Part shown: positions 37,226 through 48,282 of the stretch, in pieces
Position numbering within the stretch: position 1 is the first letter of the stretch
How the letters are laid out: the number at the start of each line of letters is the position of its first letter
DNA from: Anisodus tanguticus
Taxonomy: Eukaryota; Streptophyta; Magnoliopsida; Solanales; Solanaceae
DNA: 64,000 nt
Reading direction: 5' to 3'
Assembly (NCBI GenBank): GCA_034509755.1
Contig: CM067553.1
Coordinates: forward strand, 45,204,110-45,268,109
Notes under the pieces: generated by a model
Told to the model about the DNA's origin: nothing
Databases searched by the model: none
What the model saw: the letters and a program-made list of their open reading frames with translations, nothing else
Made by a program: the position numbers and the translations under genes

Positions 37226-37759
37226 AAACTCTATCCCAAATTTAATTCCAAAATTAATTATTTCGTATCACTCGTATCAAAACTAGCCACTACCAGTAAA
37301 TCGTCTTTTTCCGAATACAAAACATCAGTCACAATTTTCCAACTATTGTAGTCGGAAAATTTATTTTTTATTTTTTATTATTTTCCTGACAGCAGTAGTC
37401 TGAAAGTTAAAAAAATGAATTAAATTATTTATGTAAAACATTTGGTGTAATGTGAGACCTGAGCTTCAGTTTGATTTTGCGTGTGATCAAGTTCGAGGAT
37501 TCTTATAATTCCTATTTATTTTGCTTTCTTTTTTTTTTTGAAAAAATATATAATGTAGCTGGCTTGAATTGAAGCAATGTGAATATAGTTGATCCAATTG
37601 GTTTGGGATGGTTGATATGATGTTGATATTAATATTATAGCTGGATATAGTTGATGGTGTGCTTCAAGAGATTTTAGAACTCAAGTATCCTGTTGGTACT
37701 ACTCTTTCTGTGTCAGGTACAAAGGTGCACCCTCAGTACAAAATAAGCTACACACTACA

Positions 37760-40079
37760 ACCGTCATGGTATCGGCCTAAAAAGTAGATCAGTTGAACTA
37801 AGATACACTCGTGATTCTAAAAATGATCGATATAAGACATTAAATTAGATATGACGATGTCTGAAATATTCGCTTATCTACGGATTACGGTAATTTGGAT
37901 GTCCAGCGGTTCTGGGAGAACATAGTGATGCAAACTGGATATCAGACTTGAAGAACACCAATGCTACAAGTAAATGTGTATGGTGGGTCTTGGAGAATCC
38001 TCTAAGCAAACTTGCATCGCCCGATTCATGATGGAATCAGAGTTTATCGCTTTAAACAAAACATAAAAGAAGTTGAGTAACTTCACGACTCCTTAGAGGA
38101 CGTCCCTTATTGGGAGAAACCCATGCCTTCAGCAGTTATACATTGTGGCTAGCCGGTTGGCTTCAGAAAGGGCACGAATGACGGCGTCTGGACATATCTT
38201 TCGGAGACATAAGACCGTATGACAGTTGATCACCACGGCTGTCACTTCCTTGATTACTAATCAAATGATATAGCGGACCCTTTAACTAAGGGACTACTCG
38301 AAGATCAAGAGTTCTGTCTGTCCAGGGGAATGGACTTAAAACCCAAACAATACGAACCTTTGCGGTGGTAACCCAACTTTACTGACTGGAGATCCCAAGA
38401 ATTTGGTTCAATTGGAAAACTAAGCTGCAAAAGGTTCAGTTGAGCGCTTCGATGGAAGCAAGAGCACTTCAGATTATGATTTCTGTAAAGAAATGTAAAT
38501 CCAAAGTCATTCCCGCGATAGACATTAAAGTGCTACCTGCATAGTGGGTAAAGGTTAAGCCTCCAAACCTTTAACGATCCTCAAAGGGTTGAGGTTAAGG
38601 TTAGAAAAACTTTTAATGATTCCTAATACTTGTGAAATGGGGTATAGTAGGATACCTTGTAGGAGATCACATATTTAATTGCGATGACAGACCGCCTCAA
38701 ATGAACGCACTTAAGAATTCAAGTGTGTCCACGGCCACAACGGATAAAACAATAAGAAAAAATGAATAAAGGGGAGGTATTGTGTTAGTATCGTTGTCTT
38801 GACTTACATTAAACACTGACGGTTCAAGACATCACGTTCACCGCGCAGTAAGTCCAATGGTATTCAACTAGGGAAGGTTCAAAGCGGAAGCTATCTCTCC
38901 TGATACAATATCTTTTCGCTGAAAGATTGTTGAAAGTAGGCACCTTATGTGTGCGCCAAAATCTCACTCAAGAGGGGATTGTTGGAAATTTACTAATGTG
39001 GAATTAAGTTTATCCCATTATTTATGACTCAAACAATTGGGGGCCCGCACGTCGGAAACATCATTTCCACACACGTGAACTTATAGTGTCAAGTATTGTA
39101 AATTTCGTTAGTGAAAGAGATATTGGTACGAAAGTAAATGTTTGAGGCATAGCATGATGGAAGGTTATTTGCCAAATGACAAGTATTCCATGTTGGTAAA
39201 CGAATGAAGGATTGTGCGAAGTGCAAGATGGTACGGGTCGGAAAAGGGTCATGGAGCAGAGAAGGGCCGCGACACCAGCCTGACGGAGCCGCGGCGCCTG
39301 ATTGGCAGTGAGCATCGTGAGTTTCTGGCTGAATTAACGCCGCGGCACTTCATTAGCAGTGACTGCTCGATGTAAGGCCAAAAGTTTTGGCTGTTGGGGT
39401 GGCTTCAATGGCATTGATTCCATCACTAATTGGCCATTACTTGAGTCATTATTTGGCTGCATTAATTGATGGATTCAATGGCCATTACTTGGCTATTGAA
39501 GGGCCATTATATGGGCACTTGGAGAGGCCATCTTGCACACCTATAAATTGAGGCCTTTGGCTCAATTCTATAGATGAACATAATAGAAATAAAACAAAAG
39601 ATATACAACACCATAAAAAGATCAGTTTTTCTGATAAACAATCATTCTCTTAGCAATCTTCATTGTTCGTGTTCTTCGCTGAGGTCATTTGTGTAGGCTT
39701 TTCACATTTGATAGTTTGATGTTTTATCTTGGGAGACTATTGTCCACACTTCCATAAAGCCTTACACGGGAAAGATCTTGTCTTAAAGATAGAGAGCCAT
39801 CTCTCGACTCAGCCGGTGGCGTTGTGATTATCTAATTGGTTGCTAAGTGTTTCAGGTGTGAACTTGAATCTCGAAGGACCCTAACCGTTCAGATTCTCAG
39901 CGGATCTAGAAGTCACAAGTGTAGCAGTTCATGTTCTTGTATTTCTGAATACAAGATCCAGATTTGAAGTGCTAGTTCAAGATTAAAAGATTGACAACTT
40001 GTTGTAATCTTTGTTGTTTATCCTTTCTATCACTGTAATAGTCATTTATTATTCTCGTACGTGTTTTACATATCCAACA
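37760..40079 (+). mobile_element. Truncated Ty1/copia element inside the CACTA transposon
   Basis: Between about 37900 and 38290 the decayed codons match a copia RNase H: HSDANWISDLKN, then SKQTCIARFMMESEFIAL, and later ADPLTKGL. A polypurine tract 'caagaggggat' (38969-38979) leads into a complete LTR (38980-40079). The 5' LTR, gag, protease, integrase and most of RT are missing. Confidence 0.75.
38980..40079 (+). repeat. Complete copia 3' LTR, 1100 bp
   Basis: Begins TGTTGGAAATTTAC and ends ATCCAACA, the canonical TGTTGG...CCAACA copia ends. A TATA-like 'cctataaattgagg' lies near 39540. Confidence 0.75.
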
Positions 40080-40082
40080 AAT

Positions 40083-40411
40083 TTCATAAAAGTTTGGAAG
40101 ATTGGCGTCAGACCCAGCCTGTTTCAGGGGATGGTACCGCAGTCCGACCATCGCCCACATATATCACTTCAATATGGATAGAGGTGGCAGTTGGTCCAAA
40201 CAAAGGTAGAGTATATGGGCTTGGAGTTCCGCGTTCTTCGTCTAAGCCTTCACCGTTGTTGTCCAATGCTTTTACTTCGCAAAATACTGAAGAAATGGAA
40301 GCAATGCGAAGGCAAATTGCAGAGCTGAAACAAAAATGTGAAACTTCCAATGCTAAGCCTGCTAAAATCGAGAAGTTTATGATGAAGCACATGCCCTCAA
40401 GGGTCTGGTAA
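40083..40411 (+). pseudogene. CACTA transposase C-terminal fragment (Transposase_24 / Ptta type)
   Basis: The open frame, from about residue 8, reads KSLEDWRQTQ, then TSIWIEVAVGPNKGRVYGLG and a C-terminal heptad helix (MEAMRRQIAELKQKCETS). KGRVYGLG after a Gly-rich turn is the hallmark of the plant En/Spm TNPA-like domain that binds subterminal repeats. The first codons come from the end of the neighbouring copia LTR, so the 5' exons are cut off. A stop at 40409 ends it. The position, just before the subterminal palindromes, fits the 3' end of the transposase gene. Confidence 0.7.
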
Positions 40412-40991
40412 TGAGGAAGAGGCTGAATCCGATGACAATTAGATTGTAGTTGTTGGTTATTGTTTTTGATTGTGACGTTTAGACTTTATCGACTTGAAGT
40501 TTCTCTTGGTTGATTGGTTGCTTTAATTGTTATATTTGTTTGGCTGGATTCTTAGGTTCTATGATATTGTGTTTGTAAGCACATGCATATAATAAAACAA
40601 CAATTTGCTGCCAAAAAATTTGGGAAATTCCGACTACAGTAGTCGGTACATTCAAAAAACAAATCCAGAAAAAATAAGAATATCGACTACTGTAGTCGGA
40701 AATTTCATAATAATATTTTCAGACATTGAAAAACTTCTGACTGTATTAGTCAGAATATTAACTAAATAAATAATTAATAATTTTAATTTCCCTACTAGAA
40801 TAATCGGAACATTAATAAAATAAATATTTAATAACTTAATTATTCCGACTACTATAGTCAGAATTTATACATTTATTAAATAATTATTTTATTAATATTC
40901 CGACAACTTTGGTCGGGATATTTAAATTTAAGTTGTCGTACCTTATTTTATATCTTCCTACTACAATAGTAAAAAAATTTCGACTACAGTA

Positions 40992-41424
40992 TGAAAATGC
41001 AGGAGGGGGGAGGGTGAATTGTAATTTTTCGTTCCTTAGTCGACTACCTCAAGGTGCTAGTCGACTGTTGACAGATATAGTGCAGTTGGTAATAACTGAA
41101 AGTAAATGACACCGGATGTTTTTATACTGGTTCAGATTCAATGTGAATCCTAGTCCAGTCCCCTTGTATTGTAAGGGTGTTCTTTACAGCTCTTTTGAAA
41201 TTTGGTTTGGTACAAAGATGATTTGAATGAAGTTCCTACGTCTACACTCAAACACTCGTAATCTTTTGATACAATGTCTCACCAACTATACTATATTTCT
41301 TCTCACTTTTTTGTATACACTATAAATCACTCAGAGTTACAATGCTTGTTAAATTAGAGCTTGGGAAGTTGAGACGAAAGTATAATATCTTTGTCTTCAG
41401 AGCCGTCCTTTATAATTTGTAGGG
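40992..41424 (-). repeat. Left LTR of SIRE-like element, outer piece
   Basis: Matches 56951-57379 from 'tgaaaatgca' to 'tgtaggg'. The match stops where the pararetrovirus begins. Confidence 0.85.
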
Positions 41425-42176
41425 GCCACTTATTTCTCCGAAATAAGAGATTAAAGTCATCTTCCTCATACCAAATTCTGTACGGGTTGTACGGCGGATC
41501 TTTTCTTCATCTATATACCCCTAAAGGCTAGAACATAGATGGTAATCTGTTTAATCAAACTTTTTCCAGAGTTAATCAGGTAATACTCATTTGATAATCT
41601 GGGCGATAATCTTAGGTTCAATTTCATTTTTTAATAAAGAGTCTATAATCTCCTATCAGCAATCCAAACATCATAAGATCAATCAATATCAATAGTCTAA
41701 ACATCATAATAGTAATCTAATATCAACCTTCAAGCATCATATCAATAAGGTAATATACTTATCAAAATCATAATTAGAAACACATAGTTAGAACACATAC
41801 CTTTAATCAGATATTCAGATCACCGAAGTAGTCTCACCCTCCTTTGGCCTGTATTTCCCCTTTGCCTTCCTACCGCGGGTACTCTGTCGCCTGGGAGCTT
41901 GGGAGTCAGTTACGGGTATCCTCTGATTATCCTTTAAAAGATGTTGTGTTTTTACTAATGTGGTTCTAATCATGAGTTATCAAAGTATGATACTCTTATC
42001 CTTATGATACTAGTCGGTGGATATTAAACTAATCTTATGTTGTTCTTGGATAATATTTGATTTAATCTTATTCTGTTCTTGGATGATATCGGATTATAGA
42101 CTGAAGGGTGCTTTAGCTGAACATAGTTTGTATTTCCGAATTTTTCGAATGAATCTCTTCGTCTTTACAAGAGGCT

Positions 42177-42185
42177 CCTTATATA
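42177..42185 (-). promoter_or_regulatory. Probable 35S-type TATA box of the EPRV
   Basis: Minus-strand 'tctatataaggagcctctt' lies in the intergenic region about 790 bp after the transactivator stop. This is close in form and place to caulimoviral pregenomic RNA promoters. A start near 42150 would give a leader of about 0.7 kb before the circle joins at the primer site. Confidence 0.6.
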
Positions 42186-42500
42186 GATAACCTCGGCTAT
42201 TCACTATTCATTGCTTTTTAAAAGTAAACAGTATTACTTTTCAAAAGTCGTAAAGTAAACAGTAATCAAATAGTCCTAGACAAAATACTTTTTCAAAAAG
42301 TCATAAAGGCTACAGTGCCTTGTCTGCTACTTTCCGTAAAGCTGTTTTGTCATTATACGGCTATTCTTCGGTGCTGTCTATTCCGTCATTTTCAGTTGGC
42401 TATTCTTGTCGGGCGGCTTTGCTGTTTGATACTTTCCAGCTGTCCGGCCGTTATTCTTCTGAAAATTATCTTTCCCTTAATAGTGACTTGATAATCATGT

Positions 42501-42928
42501 GGGCCGTAAGGCCATATTCTGTTTGGGCACTAAGGCCTCTTTTGGTTTGGGCTTTACCGTAGTTTAAACTACGTTAGGCCATAATCTTTTGGGTCAATTT
42601 GGACCTCTTTTCTGGGTTACCAGTTTAATAATCAATTTTGGGCCATAAGGCCATAATCTTTGGGCCATAAGGCCATAATATTTTTGGGTCCTGAGGACCA
42701 CTTTTTCTGGGTTACAAGTAGTAAACTACATGCTCCCTGTCATGGTAATCTTTTTGGGCTTTACCGTAGTATAAAATACTATGTTGGGCCATAATCTGTT
42801 TGGGCCATAAGCCTCTTTTAGGTCTCAACTGGATAAATCCATATGATACCTTGTGATAATCTTTTAGGCTGTTAAGCCATAATCATTTTAGGCTGTGAAG
42901 CCATAATCTTTTTAGGCCATAAGGCCTT
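42501..42928 (-). repeat. Repeat array in the EPRV intergenic region
   Basis: Degenerate repeats of 'ggccataatctttttgggcc' and of 'ggccataaggcc' (plus-strand reading) fill about 430 bp between the transactivator gene and the TATA box. Two related blocks 'gggctttaccgtagt' with 'aaacta/aatacta' occur near 42548 and 42757. Such an array upstream of a promoter could act as an enhancer; this is inference. Confidence 0.7.
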
Positions 42929-42975
42929 TTGCAAAGGTTTACATCGTACCTGCAAAAATAATCAGTTTTCCCTCC

Positions 42976-44043
42976 TTATTCAAAAGGGTCAGGACTCTGT
43001 TCTTTTTTAATACTTACAGTGGACGTTGATGCCGTCTCTGTTCTAATCACTGGTCGTTTCTTTTGTTCACTCATAATCTTGTATTGGCGTATAGTCTCCT
43101 CAGCATGAGTATGCTTGAGATTGGTAATCTTATCTAATAAAAGAGTTAATTCTGTAGTTTCCTTTACTTCGACGTCATTATCGTAGTAAAGTGTCATAAT
43201 CTCTTCAACATCTCCTCCTTTAGAGGATCCTATTACATTTGTTTTCCTGTTTCTTAACATATCCTCTATTCTTGATTTTAATGTCATTAAACCAAATACT
43301 CTTTTAGTACTCATCCAGTCTTGGAACTTCTCCATTGTACAGGGAATTTTCATGTTTAAGTTCTTGTCTTCCCCGTTGATGACGTTGTTCCTTCCTGTCT
43401 TAAAGATTTGGCATCTGACAATGGGCTTACCTTTTAAATCTGTTGAAGCGTCTAAAATCTGTATTCCATAAATCCCTCTGCCAAAGGATTCCATCATCAA
43501 TTCTGTTGATCTTGTAATAATCTGTGGTAATCTTGTTAGGTTATTCATCTTCTCATCTGTAATAATCTTGTCGATGAATCCATATGTAAATAATATTTCC
43601 ACAATGTTAGGGTTTGCTCGTTCACTGCAGATAAACCTGGGATATTTACTCAGTTTTGCACTGCGTACAATATCAGGGTTAGTCTTATAATCATAAAATT
43701 TATTAATCTTTTCATAAGCATTAATCATTTCAGGTCTGTTCTTCAAATTGTCTGCCATGGATACCGTTGATGAAGTTGTAGGTATTGCTGATGGCATATT
43801 TGCAAGTTTAGACGAGAATGGTACAAAGGTTTTCTGTTGTAGTGGTGGTATGGTAATCGGTGTTTTTTGTGAGGTTTCCTTTTGTAAGGCTTTGAATTTA
43901 GTAAAATCTTTAATAGCTTCCGCTAATTTTCTGATAGTTTGGGTATTTTCCTGTAATCTGGTAATCAGTATTTCATTTGTCTTGATAATCTCTTGCATAG
44001 CCTTGACTATGTATTCTTCAAAGTCTTCGCTGTTAATTGACAT
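42976..44043 (-). CDS. EPRV transactivator / inclusion-body-type protein
   Basis: 355 codons, uninterrupted, last gene before the long intergenic region and overlapping the end of pol. The N-terminal helix (AMQEIIKTNEILITRLQENT) is followed by a Pro/Ser/Thr linker, then a compact core beginning YPRFICSERANPNIVEILFT and a C-terminal Lys/Ser tail (SIKKEQSPDPFE). Position, size and core fit the caulimoviral transactivator/viroplasmin family, which lets ribosomes reinitiate on the polycistronic RNA and forms the viroplasm. The many closely coupled ORFs upstream make such a function expected. Assignment rests on position and general pattern more than on an exact motif. Confidence 0.65.
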   Translation of the reverse strand: MSINSEDFEEYIVKAMQEIIKTNEILITRLQENTQTIRKLAEAIKDFTKFKALQKETSQKTPITIPPLQQKTFVPFSSKLANMPSAIPTTSSTVSMADNLKNRPEMINAYEKINKFYDYKTNPDIVRSAKLSKYPRFICSERANPNIVEILFTYGFIDKIITDEKMNNLTRLPQIITRSTELMMESFGRGIYGIQILDASTDLKGKPIVRCQIFKTGRNNVINGEDKNLNMKIPCTMEKFQDWMSTKRVFGLMTLKSRIEDMLRNRKTNVIGSSKGGDVEEIMTLYYDNDVEVKETTELTLLLDKITNLKHTHAEETIRQYKIMSEQKKRPVIRTETASTSTVSIKKEQSPDPFE

Positions 44044-44654
44044 TATATCTGCTAAGAAAATCAGCTAAAACATTTTTAGTTCCAGATATATTCTTAACAA
44101 TAAAATCATAACAACAGAAGAACGATTGCCATTTTCTTCTTTTATTCAATTCTGATAAAGGATCTATTCTGTTTGTGATAAACGCCTTCACCTAAGTATT
44201 ATCAGTTCTAACAATAAACTTTACTGGTAGTAAGTGATAATGAAATCTCTTTATTCCAAATTTTACTGCCAATAATTCCTTTTCATTTATATGGTAATTC
44301 TTTTCATTTGGTTTCCAAGTTCCTCCTCCGTATCCACAAATTAACATTTTTTCTTTATCAACATCTTCTTTATCATATGCTATTAGGACTGCTCCCCATC
44401 CTATATCACTAGCATCTGTAAAGAGTTCTAATTGATCTTGATCTGTTGGTACTCTGTGTTTTGGTAATGATTTTACCTTTTCTTTAATCTGGTTAATCGC
44501 CTTGGTATGTTCTTCCTTCCATTCGAAGGTTACATCTTTTTTAATCAAATCTTGCAGTGGCTTTCTCAGATATGGTAAATCCTTTATATGATCTGCTGCA
44601 TAGTTTATTACTCCAAGAAACTGCTGTACTTCTCTTTTATTCTCTAATCTTTCT
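44044..44654 (-). pseudogene. EPRV pol: connection and RNase H, one stop
   Basis: The continuing frame holds the connection motif REVQQFLGVINYAADHI and the RNase H start LFTDASDIGWGAVL. KNYHINEKELLAV with the second acidic residue follows, then RTDN near the third. A TAG at 44194-44192 cuts the domain just after RTDNT. The same frame then runs on (KNISGTKNVLADFLSRY) up to the start codon of the next gene. RNase H would remove the RNA template during DNA synthesis. This copy cannot make a complete pol. Confidence 0.8.
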
Positions 44655-45893
44655 TTACAGTTTTTTTATCTTTGTTACCACATGTTCCTGCAATTGTATT
44701 CCTTCGTTGTCTACAATGTATCCTAGAAACTCAATACTATTTTTGAATATTTCAGATTTCTTTTCTGACAATAGTATTCCATGTTGATTTATTGTTTCTA
44801 TAAATTGCTCTATATGTTTAATATGATCTTCTAAGTTGCTGATGTAAACTAGTATATCATCCACATATATGATACATAAGTCTGCAAGCTTTCTAAACAC
44901 TTGATCCATTCTTCTTTGAAAGATTTGTGGTGCATTCTTTAATCCCATTGGTAATACATTCCATTCATAGTGTCCTTGAGGGGCACTGAATGCTGTTAAA
45001 GCTCTAGATTCTTTAGTCAATTTAATCTGCCAAAATCCGCTTTTACAGTCGAATTTGCTAAACCATTTTTTATTTCCTAATCTGTTAATGAGGTTTCTTT
45101 TATAGGGTAAAAAGTATCCATCAAAAATAGTCTTTTTATTCAGTTCTCGATAGTCAATTACTAATCTGGCTTTTCCTCGCTTTAGCTCATTATGTTTCCT
45201 TACTAAAAAGGTTGGGCTACTATGAGGACTTTTACTCTCTCTTATTACTTTCATTTCGAGTAATTCCTTAATCTGGATCTCAAACTCTTTTTGATCCGTT
45301 GGGCTATATCTTATTGGTTTTGTTCTGACTAAATCACTTGGATCTATCAGTTTTATTTCTCCGTATATCTTTTCCTTTTCCCAAAGCTGCATCGGGTTTT
45401 CTCCGAAGTTTCCTTTTAACATACCTAAATATTTCTCTTTTAAAAGCTCCAAATTATTATTTCTTTCCATTTTAATGGTACATAATCTTATGGTATTTAC
45501 TGGTAATATTCTTTTCAGTATAATCCATTTGTTACAGGGGGATTGTAGACAAAATGTATTCTTATTAATCACTTGGGTTTTGAAGTAATCTAAAAAGTTA
45601 TTCCCTAATAAAACTTGTTGTTTCATGTTATCTAGTTGATATACTATAGGTAGTCTGAAAATAGTTTTTCCTAACACAATTCTCATATTTTCTGCTATTA
45701 TATCTAACTCTTTGGACTGTTCATTAAATCCTGATACCTTTGCTCTATGTATTTTAGATCTTTTCCATTTGTGAGATTCTAAAACATCTTTTCTGGCTAG
45801 ACATATATCTGCTCCACTATCAATGAATATCTTTTGTTTTCTCATTTTATTCGGTTTATATTCTATGTGGGCCTCTATGTGAATTGCTACCAT
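44655..45893 (-). pseudogene. EPRV pol: aspartic protease and reverse transcriptase, frameshifted
   Basis: 412 codons. The retropepsin has the active-site FIDSGADICLA (Asp25) and the QVLLGNNF turn (residues 93-100). RT follows with RLVIDYRELNKKT (243-255), FSKFDCKSGFWQI (278-290), LPMGLKNAPQIFQRRMD (314-330), the catalytic YVDD (343-346) and FLGYIVD (389-395). Pol cleaves the viral polyproteins and copies pregenomic RNA into DNA. The frame stops at 44657-44655 beside an A7 run (minus strand). The matching connection domain resumes in another frame, so a frameshift is likely there. Confidence 0.85.
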
Positions 45894-46211
45894 TTAATCA
45901 GGATTATCTAATCTTCTGTTGAGTTCTACATCCTGTTCGTATTCTTGTACTTCATGTCTAGTCTCTTCATTTCTCATTGACTCTTCTATGAGTCTTGCAA
46001 TTTCTATCTGTTTCCAATGTATCTTATTCATTTCTGCTCTTATTTCTGATAGTCTTTTGGTAATCTTTTTGTACCTATCATTGTAATACATACTTCCTGT
46101 TTCATTAACTGCTGAAGTTACAATCAGTTTTCATCTAGTATATTCTTCGCATTGTATCCAGTATTCTCTTTCTCTTATCAGTACTCTTTTCTGTCTTTCT
46201 AATGTATTCAT
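45894..46211 (-). pseudogene. EPRV ORF F, small charged ORF between coat and pol, one stop
   Basis: Starts one base after the probable true coat stop. It runs 105 codons to a TAA that directly abuts the pol ATG (TAAATG), with a TGA at 46133-46131 after 26 codons. The C-terminal 65 codons are open (MYYNDRYKKITKRLSEIRAE, EESMRNEETRHEVQEYEQ). It is charged, helical and without a recognised domain. A separate ORF here is not part of the classical caulimovirus gene order; it may be a leader part of pol or a lineage-specific gene. Confidence 0.5.
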
Positions 46212-46338
46212 CTTATTCAGAACTATCTGAATATTCACTTTCTGGATCTTGGTTAATATAACTTACTTTTTCTGTTTCTGATTCTTCATTTGTTTCACTA
46301 ACATAAAAATCTTCGTAATCATACCACTTATTATTATC

Positions 46339-48282
46339 TTATTTAATCTGTTGTAAACTCATTATAAACTGCTCTATGTTTATGTATTTTACTCCTTTTT
46401 TCTTTAACTTTGGGCACTTATTTGCATAGTGTCCTTTTTCGTTGCAATTCCAGCATTTACATTCTTTAACTTTTTCTTCTTTAGTTTTAGATTTGTCTGC
46501 TTCTATGGGGTTTACATTCCTTCTTTTCCTAAATTTTCTCTTATATCTAAATTTATTCCTCGTATCTGGATTGTTTCTGTATCTTCTAAATCTTTTCTTC
46601 TTATAGGATTTATAATAAGGTTTCTTTTTATACCTTTTGTATTTCCTATCTTTGTGGTCTCTTTCATACTTATCCTTGTATTTTCTATGCTTTTTATGCT
46701 TTCTATACTTCTTTTCTTTTCTATTCTCGTCGCATCCAAATATTAATCTCCGTTCAGTAAATCCACATATTTCTCTCAGTCCTATTTTCTTATCTTTTTT
46801 AATCTTTTGCTGTAATCTGTATTCTTCGCATTTTCTCATTAGATATGCTCTAAGTACTCTTATTCTTTCTCCTAAAGTATTTTCCTTTGGTTCTAACTGA
46901 ATGTATTCTTTGGATATTTCAATATTATATGGTATAGGTAAATGGTCATAGTATAGTTGTTGATAAATTACTCCTTCTTCTGGTAGGAATCTAGCTTCGT
47001 AAAAGAACTTACTAAAGCTAATCGTGTATTCTGGTAGCTTGTTTATCTTGCAACATTTCATATTATTTAAATTCATTATTATCTCAGTCTTTCTTTCAGC
47101 TAGTACATTTTCCCTAGCTACTAACCATTTTTCACCTAAGAATTCTCTTTTTAACAGTAAATCAAATATCATTAACATTGATTTCCAATCTGTTGCATGG
47201 CTTAGTACTTCCCCTCTTAGCTGATATGCTATTGATTCTATCCAGTATGCTGCTTTTCCGATTAATGTTTTGGATATTAGGTCATACATGTAATCTAGAT
47301 TTTCTGTTTGGGTGCTATTCATTAATGCTATATACATTCCTAAATTCCAGTCAGTTATTCTTCTTCCTACTTCTTGTTCGTCATAAACATTATCTAAATC
47401 TAGAAAGTATCCGTTATAATTTACTCCTTGGGTCATTGATCCTACGAATTCTTTAAATTCAGCTTGTTGTCCTATAGGTATATGGTCTGGTAATCTTGTG
47501 TTTCTCCTAGTTATTACCTCCAAATTAGGGTCTATTAAATCTTCTTCCGGATAATCATCTGCATCTTCATTGATTATATTTTTTGATTCAATTTCGGTTT
47601 CTACCTGTCCATTGTATTCGTCTTCTATGTCACTGTCTGGTTCATCTTCTATTATAGCATCTACTCTTTTCATATTTTTTAAAGCTTCTATTATTTGGTT
47701 ATTTTCTTTTACTATTTCCGTGTTCTCAGAATTTTCTTCTTCTATGAATTCTACTACCTGTAATTCTTTTGTTTGTTCATTATCATTTTTATCTGTACTA
47801 CTACTACTTGAGTCAGTTCCATCGCTTAATATTATCTTTCGTACTTTTTTCTTTTTTTCTCTTAATTCTTTTAATTGTTCTTTTAAGATATGTATTTCTT
47901 CTCTGAGTTCTAATAGCTCTTGTTTTACTTCCCTTAGTTCCTCCTTTGTTTCTTTTAATTCTACTTTATTTTCTTTTAGAAGAGTTTTCGTATCCTTATG
48001 TTTTCTTTTATATTTTTTATACTTGTCATACCATTCTGCGTTATCACTTGATTTTAAGTTTAGATTTTCTATTTTTAATTCACTAATCTGTTGCTCCTGT
48101 TTATCTAATCTTAGATTTAGGTATTCATAAGTTGATTTTTCTACTTCTTTTACGGGCATCTTTATCTCTTTCAGTTTTTCTTCCTTTACAGGTTTTGATC
48201 TTATAGGCTCGTATTTATATCTTTCTTTTTCTATAATATCTTTACCATGAGTTCTTAAAAATGTGATCGCACTAGGTTCCAT
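46339..48282 (-). CDS. EPRV coat protein (capsid/nucleocapsid) with CCHC knuckle
   Basis: 647 codons. The N-terminal part has long Glu/Lys heptads (about residues 55-150; KEELREVKQELLELREEIHI). An acidic middle (DEPDSDIEDEYNG) follows, and a capsid core containing WNLGMYIALMN and IGKAAYWIESI. A very basic Lys/Arg/Tyr tract follows (about 540-600). The zinc knuckle CWNCNEKGHYANKC has Cys610, Cys613, His618 and Cys623. Core plus basic tract plus CCHC is the caulimoviral coat plan. A TAA at 46341-46339 ends the frame early: 41 further in-frame codons, rich in Glu/Ser/Asp, run to a TAA at 46215-46213. They resemble the acidic tail usual in these proteins. Confidence 0.8.
   Translation of the reverse strand: MEPSAITFLRTHGKDIIEKERYKYEPIRSKPVKEEKLKEIKMPVKEVEKSTYEYLNLRLDKQEQQISELKIENLNLKSSDNAEWYDKYKKYKRKHKDTKTLLKENKVELKETKEELREVKQELLELREEIHILKEQLKELREKKKKVRKIILSDGTDSSSSSTDKNDNEQTKELQVVEFIEEENSENTEIVKENNQIIEALKNMKRVDAIIEDEPDSDIEDEYNGQVETEIESKNIINEDADDYPEEDLIDPNLEVITRRNTRLPDHIPIGQQAEFKEFVGSMTQGVNYNGYFLDLDNVYDEQEVGRRITDWNLGMYIALMNSTQTENLDYMYDLISKTLIGKAAYWIESIAYQLRGEVLSHATDWKSMLMIFDLLLKREFLGEKWLVARENVLAERKTEIIMNLNNMKCCKINKLPEYTISFSKFFYEARFLPEEGVIYQQLYYDHLPIPYNIEISKEYIQLEPKENTLGERIRVLRAYLMRKCEEYRLQQKIKKDKKIGLREICGFTERRLIFGCDENRKEKKYRKHKKHRKYKDKYERDHKDRKYKRYKKKPYYKSYKKKRFRRYRNNPDTRNKFRYKRKFRKRRNVNPIEADKSKTKEEKVKECKCWNCNEKGHYANKCPKLKKKGVKYINIEQFIMSLQQIK

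Noticed and set aside
37770..37800. 'catggtatcggcc' as a tRNA-Met primer site of the truncated copia element
   Set aside because: It matches TGGTATCAGAGC only in the first seven bases, and no LTR end precedes it.
39061..39315. 84-codon minus-strand frame in the copia LTR
   Set aside because: It lies wholly inside an LTR, in antisense, without any domain.
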